Notes: generated by a model from the sequence alone, not told the origin. Shown: positions 22,608-35,100, counted from the stretch's first letter. The stretch is 64,000 nt of DNA from Seiridium cupressi (GCA_036674765.1 JARVKI010000003.1:434001-498000), one strand, 5' to 3'. Translations and numbers: made by a program.

Positions 22608-23208
22608 ACCTCGGAAGCTCATGTAAAAACAACTGTCCTAATAACGATTTCAGTCAAATATTAAATATATATCTAGATTTGGTTATCTGCAAGTTGAGGC
22701 GCACTACTACATGTATGATATCCTCGAACTATGACATTCACCACTGCGAGTGTATCTGCTCTAATGGTCAGCAGAGACGGAATCTACCAGGGAGCTGTCG
22801 TAGGTCGTTCAATTGAGCAGAGTTTGACTTATCTGGGTCCATTTGACGGCCCTGAGTACTGAATCATAACTTAGGTCTAACGAAAATCGGTGACAGTGGC
22901 ATGGTTTCCGCATATGCAATCTCGGTGCTCCACGACGTAAGAATCTATGGTCAGGGACTACTACTGTAGGCAAATCATATCAGCACGCACCACTAGACCA
23001 TAAAATTGGCTCTTCGTGTATGTGTCGAACAGATTTGTTCCAAGATTCATGATTACTTCAGGGGGTTTGGGAAACCGTAGCTTGATATGTAGCTGGATGC
23101 TAGTACATCGGCAATCAATCGGCATTCCGAGATACCCAGGCTCTACGTGCGTCGTTCCGAAGATGAATCGCTTTTTTTTTTTTTTTTCTCCCATGTTTCC
23201 TTTGTCGC
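22608..23208. other. convergent 3' intergenic region
   Basis: 3' ends of the SGNH hydrolase (plus) and the Arg/His-rich gene (minus) face each other here. A 16-nt T run (23172-23187) lies just beyond the minus-strand stop codon. No gene is seen. Confidence 0.5.
23172..23187 (-). repeat. A16 homopolymer (sense of the minus-strand gene)
   Basis: Sixteen T on the plus strand, i.e. an A-run about 21 nt past the stop of the adjacent minus-strand ORF. It may be a simple slippage tract or the relic of a poly(A) tail. Confidence 0.6.
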
Positions 23209-23784
23209 CTACTGCGCGAACCTCTTGACCAGCGTCGCCGCAGCCTTCTTCAGTAGTCCCTTCTTCCAATCCTCACGGTCATCCGTCCTGCTCTCGCTTC
23301 CGCCTGCCTTCCCTTTCCCCTTGGCACTACTACCCATCGTCTTCTTGACAGCTCCGGTAACCAGATCTTCTAGGCACTCAATGAGAGGCTTCTCCAGTAG
23401 GCCGTCCTTAAGCTCCACAATCAGCCGATCAACCAATTCTGTCACTATGAGGTTCCCGAAGTCATCGGCCAGCCTCGTGAGTTCCTCTGCGTTCGGACCT
23501 CGCTCGCCGTGCCCAAAAAGACCACGCAGGATGTCATTTAGGCCCGTGTGGAAGGGTGATTTTGCGGAGGAATGCGTGTGGCTGCTTCTGGTTGAGCGAT
23601 GTCCATTTCTTGATCCAGATGAATCGCGGGGACGGCCGCGTAGCGGACTACGAGAGGTTGAGTAGTGTGCCGCGGAACGGCGGCGTCGGTGTTTACGATG
23701 GCGATGGGGTGTTGGGAGGGGCGAATCGTGGTGCGTGTGCTGTGAATGCCCAGATGGTGAATTGTCATGTGCGTGCGATTCCAT
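23209..23784 (-). CDS. hypothetical protein with Arg/His/Ser-rich N-terminus
   Basis: An intronless ORF of 191 residues, not recognised. Residues 1-75 are rich in His, Arg and Ser (HRHRKHRRRRSA), resembling a basic nuclear-localisation or low-complexity tail. Residues 80-150 look folded and helical: FHTGLNDILRGLFGHGERG, then ADDFGNLIVTELVDRLIVEL. A basic Lys/Gly/Ser linker and a short helix (WKKGLLKKAAATLVKRF) follow. No signal peptide or membrane segment is seen. The base composition looks coding and the frame is clean, so I regard it as a real gene of unknown function. Confidence 0.6.
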   Translation of the reverse strand: MESHAHDNSPSGHSQHTHHDSPLPTPHRHRKHRRRRSAAHYSTSRSPLRGRPRDSSGSRNGHRSTRSSHTHSSAKSPFHTGLNDILRGLFGHGERGPNAEELTRLADDFGNLIVTELVDRLIVELKDGLLEKPLIECLEDLVTGAVKKTMGSSAKGKGKAGGSESRTDDREDWKKGLLKKAAATLVKRFAQ

Positions 23785-25750
23785 GGCAGATGATTTGCGG
23801 AAGCACAGGTGGTCGTCCTTTCGATGATTTCGATACTGTGCGCTCCGCGATACGAGCTAGAGTTGCGACCTTCGAGGAGCTGTTGGGCTTTGGGCAGATG
23901 CAGATGACCCCTTTTCTGAGATGTAATGAAGTAATGCAGAGCTGTTTATGGCTCTATGCAAGCATCTCGACGATAAGAAACCGACAAAAGTAGCTTCAGG
24001 AGGCTCTGAATGAGTTCTTCACCTTGTGATTTCTAGACCGCCGAGCCAGAGTACGTACGACGCTTAGATTCTGGATTTGTAGGTCCTGTCGCGTCTGGTT
24101 AGTCGTGATGAACGCACCATTCTTTGGTGACACAATTTCTCCTGCTCTTAAATTATGACGTTGTGGTCAATGTCCCTCCTTGCGGGTTGTGATTGTTCGT
24201 TGCCACGTGGGATCGCAGCGGCGTGCGAGGTCACATCTTTTGTATCGTCCCACAAGGTCACTCGACGTCGCAACATGGGCAGCGAAATGCGCTGGGGATG
24301 CATTGATTTGCATTGATGGTGCAATGCTCTGCATACAGCACCTTCTCGGTTATTTACAAACTCATTACCTCCAACTCTTGCAGAGTATGTGATGACTGGA
24401 TAAGTCATGATCCCTTCATGTAGATCATGTTTCAAAGCACGCTATTTGATCGCTTTTTTTGGCATACTGCTGCATAGCCCATGATCTTGTTCTTGCCTCA
24501 TATCTACTCGGTTGACTGCTTCGAGATATTGGAAGCTAATTCCTTCGATGGTTTCTATTCATCCAAAGTAACAATTCGTGTCTACACCAAAGAATTTCGT
24601 AGTTGTCCCCGATAGGTGTGATAGAGATGTCGCGTTTTATCTTGCACGGACAGCTTGCATGGCTCTGTGTGTATCCTCCCGTTCTCCTTGTCAGCCACTT
24701 GTTCCAACCAAAAGTGGTTAGCCAGCCAAGAACCGTGGGAAAACAGGCCAAGAGATCGAAAGTTGGAACGATGCCTGGAGCTCGATATATCAATAGCTCC
24801 AAGATTGGCGATACTATAACCATTCCTGAGAACCTCTATAACACCGACCTAAACACAAAATGATGAGAAACCAAGATGGCGACAGCGATGCTTAGTGACG
24901 TCCGAAGAGAACGACACTCGACGACGAGATGCCAGCGATGCCCGTGCCCCATTCCACGATGTTGACAACATCCAATCAGTCGGCCCTCTCCAGTCAGTCC
25001 TCTGGCTGGAGCCTAAACCTCGATAGTCTGTGTAGTGGTGTGCATCTTGTTAAGGGGCACACGCGTAATGGCTCGGTAGCTTTACGATACCCATCCTGAA
25101 CATAATAGTACTGCTACGACCTACTTACAAACAAGGCCCGATATTTCGATATAGTGTTCCCTTAGAGCCAGGTGGATGAGATATCCAGATGGGATGATCT
25201 GATTCTCAGTATGAACTGTCGGACGAACAAGCAAGGCAGGCTGCTTCCTGTGGAGTTTGTCGTGCAATACAACCATCACTCGTACAGCCGCTAATTCCAA
25301 GTGTTGGTCTATCCATCGGTAACTATGTACCAGCAACACTCTCGTCTGCTTTTGGTCTCTGAAATCATACATAATTAGTTGCTCCATTGATCTGTCGGGC
25401 ATGGGGCACCCAAGTCAGGGCTACACGCTTGATTGTAGGCTGTACTAATCGCAATATCGCAACTATAAATGAATACATTCGGGCGGAGGGAACAGAAATT
25501 CACAACAATAAACATTAAAAGACTACCAAAGTCGGAATTAATTAAAACAAAAAAAAAACAGAGAGATCAAGAACCAACAAAAGGATATCTTGGAACAAAA
25601 CAGTTTGAAACAGTAACCCCTACCTGGGCGCTCTGCACCCACCCGACGCCAGTGTCCAGGCCGCCCATCGTAATCACCACCCATATTATAGAGGCAAGTT
25701 CCAGTATAAAAGTGGGACAAGGAACCAATAAGGCGCTCCCCAGGGAGGTT
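23785..25750. other. intergenic, no gene recognised
   Basis: About 2 kb with only short overlapping ORFs. The stretch near 25470-25600 is A-rich and lies just beyond the stop of the C2-domain gene; the left part is the upstream region of the Arg/His-rich gene. Confidence 0.45.
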
Positions 25751-27607
25751 TTACTTTGCTCCACTGGCAGCACTCTCACCTGCCTTTGGACGCAATTCGC
25801 TCTTTATCCCTGTCAAAATGTTGTCTTGTTCGAGCATATCCCACATTCGGTCTCTCTTCCCCTTTCGTCCAGACTCGGTCTGGTCCATATCCTCCAAGTC
25901 ACTAATGTCATCAGAACTGAGGGAACTAGTGCTTGGGCTACGATTCTGAACCATGCGGATATGTTCGCCCTCCTTCTTCTTGACTTCCCTTTGTTTCTCC
26001 TTGAGCTTCTGATCCTCATCGTCATCGCAAGCAAGTGTTACAACACCCAAGCCAGGGAAGTTCCTCTCCAGGAACTTCTGCAAGTCGGGCAAGACTGATT
26101 TATCCGGGCGATACGTGCCGCTATCGTTGTCAATGATCAGCTGATAATACTCGGGCTTCATCGGAGGTGGGCCTTTGGGCGGTCCGTTTGGCAATTCTTG
26201 AGTGGGATGTGTCGGCTGGTCTGGCTCCGGATCCTCGGAACCGGTGGGCTTTTTCAACCTGCGAATGAAGAACTCCCCAGAGCATGCTATATATGTGGCA
26301 ACGTCGGAGTGCATGGTATGCTTGCTCAGCAAGTCGATTCCAAACTCCTTGCCGGTTTCCGTGAAGCGGAATAGACCATCCAGCGTAATGACATAGGTAA
26401 ACAGCCGGCCGCCCTGATCGAAATGTACGAGTTTGAGGAACTGCAAGCTCGCTTCCTCCGAGCACGGCTTGAATGCGCTGTGCTCGGTGGAGCTATCGAA
26501 GTTGTAGATTCGATTATGCTGGTGAGTCAGCGCTTTGTGTAAAATGCGGCCGCGAAGCCCTTTACGACTGAACATCAGGCCAATCAAGGGTCTGAACTCA
26601 ACATAGCGATGGTACAGCTTGGGTGGGACCGGCCCTTGAAGCTGGACTTCGATAGCCTGGAAGTCGTATTTCTTGGTCTTCTTCTCCTTGCTCTCTTCTC
26701 CATCACCGGGACCTTCGGGCTGCTGATGGTGAACATGATCCTCGTTCTCGTTCGAATTGACCTGGATGCCGGCAATGCGCCCTATCATCGGAGAGAAGTG
26801 CCTGAAATATGCCGTAGGGCCCACAGTGTGGATCTGGGCATTCGGCTGCGAGTCGGATTTGCCTAGGACGGTGGCACTCATGAAGAGACGAGGTGTCATG
26901 GAAGCATCCTTGTGAAAGGCCGATGTGGCTGCCTTGAGCAGGTACGCGCGCTTGCTTCCAACACGTTTCTTGACGTCGAATTCCCGATGTGAGAACCCTT
27001 CCCAATTCTCATCAACATGCGAGACCAAGACAGTGACGTTGCCCAGCCGGTCATTATGATCAGGCCAGTCCTCGTCATACAGCCGGCATTTCAGCTTGAA
27101 TCCTGAAGATGGGATGTTGGCGACGATCCACTCGTCTTCCCATTTGGGTTCAGTAGTACGTCGGAGAGTCGTCGTCCTGTGGGCAACATTTGGATCTTCC
27201 TTGTGCCGTTTGGGCAACGACGTGCTCAGAGTAGCCTCAAGGAAAGGGTCCGAGGCGCCCGTGCTGATATCCGCCACCGGGAGATTGGTCGCATGGTGGA
27301 ACGTGAACTTGACCGTGTATCCAGGAGGGGCATCTGGTATCGGCGTGGGATCGAAGCCGCCAGGTGGTTTCGTCTTGGCCTTGATCTTTTCCTTCTGCTC
27401 GGTAAATTTGCCTTTGATATCCTTTGTGCTCTGACTAGTCGGGGCATTCTGCAAGTCACCACCCGTGCCGTTGACCTGAGGCTCTCCGGAGCCCGGCGGC
27501 GGATGACTGTCACTTACTTGGTGGGTGTTGGCCCCGTCCGGACCTTTCGGGCCATTGGTGCCAGAGCCCTCGGGTCCTTGTGGAGCGGCGTACCCGTTGG
27601 TTGACAT
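25751..27607 (-). CDS. C2-domain protein, fungal conserved
   Basis: A single open frame of 618 residues. Residues 1-90 are disordered and Pro/Gly/Lys-rich. A C2-type beta sandwich follows at about 95-225: YTVKFTFHHATNLPVADIST, SDPFLEATL, EPKWEDEWIV and CRLYDEDWPDHNDRLGNV. The acidic loop residues suggest Ca2+/phospholipid binding. The central part (about 330-470) is conserved-looking and ends GEFFIRRLKKP; the C-terminus is charged and Ser-rich. C2 domains target proteins to membranes; the rest is unassigned. Just upstream of the ATG a CTGAC...CTAG acceptor-like signal suggests a 5' UTR intron or an additional N-terminal exon in the 27.6-27.9 kb region, whose minus-strand frame has a hydrophobic stretch. 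Confidence 0.82.
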   Translation of the reverse strand: MSTNGYAAPQGPEGSGTNGPKGPDGANTHQVSDSHPPPGSGEPQVNGTGGDLQNAPTSQSTKDIKGKFTEQKEKIKAKTKPPGGFDPTPIPDAPPGYTVKFTFHHATNLPVADISTGASDPFLEATLSTSLPKRHKEDPNVAHRTTTLRRTTEPKWEDEWIVANIPSSGFKLKCRLYDEDWPDHNDRLGNVTVLVSHVDENWEGFSHREFDVKKRVGSKRAYLLKAATSAFHKDASMTPRLFMSATVLGKSDSQPNAQIHTVGPTAYFRHFSPMIGRIAGIQVNSNENEDHVHHQQPEGPGDGEESKEKKTKKYDFQAIEVQLQGPVPPKLYHRYVEFRPLIGLMFSRKGLRGRILHKALTHQHNRIYNFDSSTEHSAFKPCSEEASLQFLKLVHFDQGGRLFTYVITLDGLFRFTETGKEFGIDLLSKHTMHSDVATYIACSGEFFIRRLKKPTGSEDPEPDQPTHPTQELPNGPPKGPPPMKPEYYQLIIDNDSGTYRPDKSVLPDLQKFLERNFPGLGVVTLACDDDEDQKLKEKQREVKKKEGEHIRMVQNRSPSTSSLSSDDISDLEDMDQTESGRKGKRDRMWDMLEQDNILTGIKSELRPKAGESAASGAK

Positions 27608-30600
27608 GATCTAGCCAGACCGATGATGTCAGCGAGCCTCGGTCGCGGTGAAGCGCCGTGTCTTGGAGAAGCGCGACGTGACGCGGACAGTTTTGGTCCG
27701 GCGCGGCTTGAGGTGGAACAAGCAGCCCGCGATTGCTGTGGCTGCTTCTGTCTTGCAAAGGACCCCTGTCAACGACTTCTGGATGCCAAGAATAGGAGAG
27801 AGCATACGAGTGGTGATGAAAGCCAAGGCGGGACAGCTCAAAAGAGCCCACCAGTTACGCTGTTCGGGGTCCACAGGGGCAATCAAGCGAGCGACGTAGC
27901 GACGTAGCTCGAGTTGCTCGATAACAATTACTGTGCTCGGTAGGTTTGTGACGTAGAATACGAGCGCAAACCACTGTTTTTAAGATGACAAAAACCCCCG
28001 ACGCTTGACACGGAGACAAAATGTTGCAATTTTTGCAATCTGACGGCGGGTCCTGGAGAAAGAGCCTCAATTGCTGTTATCGTGAGAAGCGCGACGTCAT
28101 CGGACGTGCCGACAAGCCGCGACCATAGAACCCTGGAAACTCGGCACATGTTATGCTGAGCACGCAAATGCAGCAGTCGGCGCACGGCAACGCAGGCTGG
28201 GAATAAAATTGTTCCAGGCCGATGCATTGGTGAGCCATCGATGAAAATACCCGGATTCTAGACTCGGAATTTACCCAGGTAGGATCGGTCTGTCGTTCAA
28301 CATTGGTTCCTTGGCAGCATCCTAGAGGTTACCAAAGGCTTGCCCCCTGTAACTACAGTAGTGCTTCGGGCAGGGGACATGCCAACCAACTAACCAACCC
28401 AGCCAACCAACGAAGAAGCTGCCTGCACGCCGTATGATCTGCACGCCCGGGATTTTTCATCCAAGATGGAGATCGGACGGAAAAGCTTCATTTCCCTGCA
28501 GCTGCTTGATGGTGGACAAGTTCGCCTTTGCAGGAATCAAATCAAAATTACGAAATCTACCCCGCCAACGCACCCATGATCCCTCGCGGCCGTCCAGTCC
28601 ATTTTTAGAAAGCACGCATCTCCATCGTTTCTCACACGAGAATGGGCATTCTAGAAGCCCCAGGCCCTAATCCCGTCGCGATAGCCATAGCGTATTGCCC
28701 GGGCTCAGCAACCTGGACCCGGAGTTCCGCTGCGCACGCAACCAACGTGTACAGTGGTCGACCGAGCGCTTCTAGGACGTCTACCCCACCGAAGCGGATA
28801 TGTCCTATCTTGTGATGTCACTGCACACTCTCCTCGGTCAGAGTTGATTAGCAGATGGTCCTGGTGAACCGCCAGAGGAAACAGGTAACACGATGTTGTT
28901 GTTGGCTTCCAGGGACTGGCGCGTCGTTATCGTCATTGCCGCGTAGGCAGGGAAAAACCAGCACCCACTCCCCAGGTAGCGGACAGCCAGAACATAGACT
29001 ACCCCTAACTAGGTAGGTATGGGAAGCTGCCAATGAAGCTGCAAATGGTTAGTAAGCCCGACCGGCCCCGACGCGAACCCCAGATTCCCAAGGCATGCAG
29101 CTGTCCACGTACATCCCGTCAAACTTCAACACCAGGCCCAAACAAATCTGGGAGCTTGCAGCCGCCGGCAATGCAAAATGACATTGATGGCCAACGGCGC
29201 GTGTCGTGTGGGAATTGGATAGCATCAGTCAGTCAGTCCCGAACTGGACTTGGACGTGAATGGTGACGGAAGGGCTTCCGGTCAAGGATGTCGAAACTAA
29301 CCATGTTCGTCTTCTTGACATGTCTGTCGGCTGTCAATTCCAACTTTGCCCGGATATTCCGCTTTCCAACCAAGCCCTCTGAATTGAGGCTGGATGCACT
29401 AGAATGGCGTGTCCGCGATGTTGAGCCTGACCGCCTCGCGGATAGGTAACTAGAGCGCCGTTGGGCTTTGTTGACATCCGCTGGCTTCCGGTCGTTACCA
29501 TGGGAATCCCCGCTCAGCCTTCACTCCTCTTTTCATTTGCCAGAGGCAGCCAGAGAGTTAGAATATGCCACAATAAGGGTGCAACACGGCGTTTACTTTT
29601 GCGTAGTAGTCAGGGGCCAGGAGATGAGACACGGCATGCCGACATGCAGAGAAGCAGCCTGCAGGCGTCTTTGAGGACATTAGACTTTGGCCGATTCCAC
29701 ATCCGACGTCTCGTATCGGGTAACTGTGCCTTCTTGCTCACCCAGGCTCTGGATGGGGGCGTGGATGGCAGCGCAAAAGCTAACGCTCGCGCCACTCGTG
29801 CTGCTCCCAATGCGGACAGGACGTGCACCCAATGGCGTTCCCGCTAGGTCCACCCACAAACCATTCTGGGCTTCAGCCGCCCGGGACGGTAATTGGGGTG
29901 GCTGCAGCTACCAACCAGTGGACATTGGCTCAATTTGCACCGACTGAACTCCTATCACTGTTGCTTCTTCTGGCAAGCCAAACAGACTCCGTGTGTCAGC
30001 CTCCTTCCATGCATACCTCAAGTCTAAAACAGACCTGCAAATGCGAATCATGGGCCACTCGCTAGACTGCCCGACGGGAAGTGTCGTCGGGTCGCATCGC
30101 GGACGTGGGCCATGGAGAATGCGTCAGTCTTTCTTGGAAGCTCGTGTGCGCAATAGGACCGACCGTCGGATTCCTCCTGCCTAGCCAGCGAAGACCAGGG
30201 ACAGAAGAAGCCTACCGAGCAAGTTCGCATGGCATCCAGAGGCCCTTAGTTATGGGCTGATGGGAGGTATCCCGCCAATCGCGCAGTAGCACATCTCCAC
30301 TATGCAGGTGAAATTACACGATCGGGCTATCGCTGAGACTAGTTTTTCTGCCTCTATACCCGAACAGGCCGCAGGCTTGGATCCCGGCCGTCTCATTCGT
30401 GGCCTCGGGCGCATATGCCCCTGACTAGCAGCTGTAGTTTTGGGCGCACGTGTGGGCAGGCCTCAACCTAGAAAGCTGCTGAGGCCGTATTTTCGTCCCA
30501 ATATTGACAAGGCTAAACTTTACCCCTGTCAAAATAGACTGCTGCCAACGATGGATCCTGGCCCCACTGAACCGGGCGGCCGGTGGAACTGGCGATGAAG

Positions 30601-30792
30601 CCTGTGGTTCTCCGTCTTCTCCAGCTTCTCTATTTAACAGGACGGCAGGCTGCCACTCATGCTGGCCTTCTACTGCTCTCACCCACACCTGTTTGTGCAT
30701 TCTCGCCTGTTCCTCGTGAGTTCTTTCAGGGTTGCCTTGTGGTCGATCCAACTTTAGTCACTCGCTCGTCAAACGTTGGAATTAATATCAAA
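27608..30792. other. long intergenic region between divergent genes
   Basis: About 3.2 kb separate the C2 gene (minus) and the repeat-rich GPI protein (plus), so both promoters lie here. A CCAAC-rich stretch occurs at 28383-28412. ORFs up to about 130 codons lack recognisable features. No further gene is supported. Confidence 0.45.
30627..30638 (+). promoter_or_regulatory. TATA-like element
   Basis: TCTCTATTTAAC sits about 160 bp upstream of the ATG at 30793. Its position is plausible for a TATA element, given a fungal 5' UTR of about 100 nt. There is no direct proof. Confidence 0.3.
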
Positions 30793-32187
30793 ATGGTTCG
30801 TTTCGCCCACTACGCCGCTGGCGCTCTGCTCGTCGCCGCTGCCCACGCAACCCGGTACGAGACTGCCGCCACCACTGAGGACGACTGTGAGGAGACTGCC
30901 ACCGCTACCTACGCCGTCTCCTCCGCCTCTTCCTACCCGGCCATCTCTGCCACCTCCAGCTACCCTGCTCACCAAGCCAGCTCAAGCTCGCCCGCTACCT
31001 CCAGCGCCTACCCCACCGGCGGTGACGATGAGGATGAGTGCGAGCCTGAGGAGCCTACCGGCTACCCCACCGGCAGTGCTTCGAGCTACCCAGCTGGCGG
31101 TGCTTCGAGCTACCCAGCAGGCGGCGCTTCAGGTTACCCAACCGGCGGCGCTCCCTACCCTACCGGAAGCGCCTCTGGCTACCCATCTGGATCTCCTTCC
31201 GGATACCCATCTGGCAGCCCTTCCGGCTACCCTGTTGGCGGTGAGGGTAGCACCTCTACTCAGTACACCACAAAGACGTACACCATCACATCGTGTGCTG
31301 CTACTGTGACAGATTGCCCCGTTGGCAAGGTCACCACCTCCGTGGTTCCCGTCACCGAGGCCTACCCCACCACCTACCCTGCCGGTTACACGACCAGCAC
31401 TCAGTACTCGACTCACGTGTACACCATCACATCGTGCGCTCCTACGGTGACCAACTGCCCTGTCGGCCAGGTCACCTCCGAGATCAAGACCACCGTCACT
31501 GTCTGCCCCGTGACTGAGACCGAGGGTGCCTCCACCTACCCTGCCACCCAGCCAACCGGTGCTGCTACCACATACCCGGCTGGCGGTGCCTCCACCTACC
31601 CTGCCGGCGGTGCTTCTACCTACCCGGCCGGTGGCGCTTCTACCTACCCTGCTGAGGGTGCTTCCACCTACCCAGCTGGCGGTGCCTCTACCTACCCGGC
31701 CGGTGGTGCTTCCACTTACCCTGCTGGCGGTGCCTCCACCAAGCCTACTGAGGCCGCTTCCACCTACCCAGCTGGTGGCGCATCTACCTACCCGGCCGGT
31801 GGCGCTTCCACCTACCCGGCTGGTGCTGCTTCCACTTACCCTGCCGGTGGTGCTTCTACCTACCCGGCCGGTGGCGCTTCTACCTACCCTGCTGAGGGTG
31901 CTACCACCAAGCCTGCTACCGGTGCCTCCACCGCTGCCTACTCGTTCTCGACTGTTGTAGGCACTGCCGCAACCAGCGCTGCCCAGGTCAACAGCACCTA
32001 CGCTGCTCCCACATACCCGGCCTCGTCCGGTGCCGCCAGCGCCTCCGCCACCAAGGCAACTGGTGCTACTGGTGCTGCATCTGCCTCTGCCAGCGCTACC
32101 TCGGCTTACGCCACTGCTGGCGCTGCTGTCTACGGCATGAGCCTGTCGGGCGTTCTCGCCATGGCCGCCGCCGCTGCTTTCTTGTAA
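30793..32187 (+). CDS. GPI-type secreted cell-wall protein with tandem repeats
   Basis: 464 residues from the ATG at 30793; the open frame extends further upstream, but this ATG starts a clean signal peptide ([20 protein letters not shown]). The protein is Ser/Thr/Gly/Pro/Tyr-rich. A first YPxG repeat block spans about residues 95-150. Two cysteine modules follow, [20 protein letters not shown] and [20 protein letters not shown]. Then come fifteen tandem 8-residue units of type GGASTYPA, and a Ser/Ala tail ending in a hydrophobic stretch ([15 protein letters not shown]) typical of GPI attachment. Such proteins are heavily O-glycosylated wall or surface proteins. The cysteine module is shared with the genes at 36.2 and 46.1 kb, indicating a local paralogous family. 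Confidence 0.88.
   Translation: MVRFAHYAAGALLVAAAHATRYETAATTEDDCEETATATYAVSSASSYPAISATSSYPAHQASSSSPATSSAYPTGGDDEDECEPEEPTGYPTGSASSYPAGGASSYPAGGASGYPTGGAPYPTGSASGYPSGSPSGYPSGSPSGYPVGGEGSTSTQYTTKTYTITSCAATVTDCPVGKVTTSVVPVTEAYPTTYPAGYTTSTQYSTHVYTITSCAPTVTNCPVGQVTSEIKTTVTVCPVTETEGASTYPATQPTGAATTYPAGGASTYPAGGASTYPAGGASTYPAEGASTYPAGGASTYPAGGASTYPAGGASTKPTEAASTYPAGGASTYPAGGASTYPAGAASTYPAGGASTYPAGGASTYPAEGATTKPATGASTAAYSFSTVVGTAATSAAQVNSTYAAPTYPASSGAASASATKATGATGAASASASATSAYATAGAAVYGMSLSGVLAMAAAAAFL
31558..31917 (+). repeat. 15 tandem 24-bp coding repeats
   Basis: In-frame 24-bp units encode GGASTYPA and variants ([24 protein letters not shown]). Neighbouring units differ mainly at third codon positions. 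This minisatellite lies within the GPI protein and is a likely site of copy-number change. Confidence 0.9.
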
Positions 32188-35100
32188 AGCAGATCTCCAG
32201 CATAAAGGTTGTGACGAAGGCAGAAGCAACTATTGATATTCATAATGTTTAAATTTTATTCTTCGCTCTTGGTAGTACCTAGGTGCGGAGGGACACTCCA
32301 TACGGATTTCCTTTCCTTGTATCTAGACATTTCCGGAGCAATCGTCTCACGCTGTTGAGAATTAGTCACCATACACAATAGATTACATATGCATTAGTCG
32401 CCTCCTAACTGGGCTCCTGGCCATGTCCCGAATTCTAATTTTTGGTCTTCTGTGAATGTGATGTGTCGGCACCTGACAGACAAATACACTTTTGCCATTG
32501 AAGTAACGGCACCACCAGTGTCACTTGCATCTCCGCTAATGAATCTACAGCAACATACTGATCAGGTGTCGTGGATCCAGGCTAGGGCGCGGTTATCCCT
32601 CTGGGTGCCGCGCTCGTTGTTTCTTATCCACTGAAACTGGGCTAGCATTCATGGATTTTATCATGATCGATGAGACAGGGGCACTTTGATACCATCATTT
32701 TTGGTCTGTTTTCAAGTTTCCTGTTTTATCTAGCTGTTGAGGGATTTTCTACCCTCATTTCACGTTCTGATGCATGATGGAGAAACTTCTTACAATACAT
32801 GGACTCTAAATTAAACCCAAGCCCAAGCTCATCGCCCATGCCCTTCACCATTACAAGTCATTCGACACTACGCTAAATGATAGCAGATGAATGCGATATC
32901 AACCGGTCTGTAAGCCCTTCTTTCAATGGAGAGAACTCAAATCATTTCCCCATGAGAATCGATCGTCGCCTTGGCTCGAAAGCTCGCTTCCTTATCGTCT
33001 AACCTTTATATTGGGTCGACGTCTCGTCAGGATCTGTATACTCGATCTGGTGGAACTGGATCATCTTGAGTCCCATGTGATAGAGAATTGCCCGAGAATC
33101 ACCGTGCTGAGCTGAACGAGGCATAATTCACGGGGAGTGGAGAGGAACGGGAAGGGAAGACAGAAAGATGAATGTGACACGAGTCGTGGAGGAATCATGT
33201 CTTGTTTATGATCCATGGAGATCAGATCGCAGCACAGAAAACCTTATTGTCTGTGCCAAGGAAAGTACCGTCCAGTGCTAAATTGGCTTCGTCCATAACG
33301 AGAACCTAACTTAGTCATGAGCGCATAACCATTGGGAGCACGGGTTCGATTTCTCTGGTCAGGCGATTGGCTTAGGCTGGGGGAGGGATTTTTGTTCTCT
33401 TTCCTATTGCCCTCCCCCTTCTCTGCGTGCGAATAACGTGTTATAACGGTCTAGGATTAGCCTAAATGCAGAAATGCATGTGTTCTCAAGTCGAACGAGC
33501 GTTGGTAGTGACGTCATGGTTTGTTGCTGCCAGAGGAGATAGTGCTTTGATTTGGTCTCTTTCAATGGGATTGAATGATAGGTAGCCCTATGTAATGCAG
33601 TCAAGTTTAGAGCCAGAATGTTCAGCACAAATATCGAGGCAGAAGTCACCGTCACTGTTTCAGTGGGCAGTTATGCCAGTGACCACGCATCTAACAGGGC
33701 AATAGACCTACAGTTCGTTAATACCTCTTCGACGAGCAAAGGAAATCAGCGAGCCTTTCTTTACTCTTTGCAAAATCTGACCTATAGATAGCTAATTCAG
33801 TTATGTCGGTGACCGAGACCGTGTATCTAACGACAAGCCATTCACCATCTAGCAAGAAGATTAGCTTAGCAATCGCCGCTCAGTATAATATATAGCACAT
33901 TCAGATCTCGACCACCCCTATCATCAATTCAAGGACGGCTGAGGTGACCTACATCTTTAGCCGCACTCGTCAGCGAGTCATGGGATGTTATTATAGAGGC
34001 TCGGTCCTGAGCAGTGTATTTTAGTCCTGTGCCATATCTCTCGAACCAGGATACTGGTCTCGACGCCGGCCTTCATTCGACATGTTTCACAATGATGCAG
34101 CCGAATCGAGCTGGTCCTGCAGATGGTAGCAAAAATCAATAACAGTAAGGTCTACTACCACTTCTCTCAATTGAGAATCGTACCTTTGCAGTCCCCTGAT
34201 TAATGTAGCTCCCGGAGGCCTGTGTAAGGATCACCTATCAATGTCGTACTACAAACATCATTCAGATCAACAGTTAGTAGATGGGTTTTTTATGTCATGA
34301 GATTCATTCGTAATGTTCGATATACTTAGAACTCGTCGTAACTTGCTATTAGACTCGTGAGACATTCTCTATACTGCACTAGAAATGATAAAGATCTGTT
34401 CGCCAAGGGTTACAAGAGCTTCCTAAATTTTGATTAATATAGTGACTGACATTTTGGCTTTATAACACCTCATCATTAAAACTCGAGGCCCAAATAAGTG
34501 TTACACGTACAATAGTTTCCCAGCGAAAGGTGTCTCAATTGTCCACGCTCATTTCGTAAGTTTCTCGAAGCATTCCAAGAAGCCTACTATATCATGAATC
34601 TACTAAGGAGATCAGCACTGCTTCGAACCGGTGTAAGCGTGTGTTTTACTATTCATCTAATAAAGCTCCCTCAGAGGCATTGCAATGACGAGAAACATTT
34701 ATACCGTGGGATTTGAGGAGGACGAAGACGGGGAGGATAATTGTGATGGCTTCTCTATGTAGCGGTTTATGAGATTTTCCATAAATTGCGGTAACAGTGT
34801 GAGTTATCATTCACTTGCATTTATTTCGTCTCATTTTCGCCCCCTCCCTCCCTCGAAGACTTCAGTGACCTCTAGGACAGGAATACGGTACGTATAATAT
34901 AGTCACTGCCCTTGAAGAACATAGACACGCCTATAGAACCCAAAGTTCTCGTCTTCGACACCAAACATGTTCTTTCTTCCAGACGAACTTCGAGTTTCGG
35001 CGTTGTAGCACCATCTCTCACACGATGGGAGGATAAGGGCATAAATTCATCTCCTCTACCGCTTTACAGGGCTGAGCTTCTTGCTGCGTCTAGCATTGAT

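Noticed and set aside
31558..31917. CRISPR-like regular repeats
   Set aside because: The 24-bp units are contiguous, in frame and coding, without spacers, in a eukaryotic gene.
31129..32229. 366-codon minus-strand ORF
   Set aside because: It is the antisense of the tandem-repeat GPI gene; repeats keep all frames open, and the translation is Gly/Ser/Arg-rich low complexity.
33310..33360. tRNA B-box-like GGTTCGATTT (also near 35507)
   Set aside because: No T-stem pairing and no acceptor stem at the right distance.
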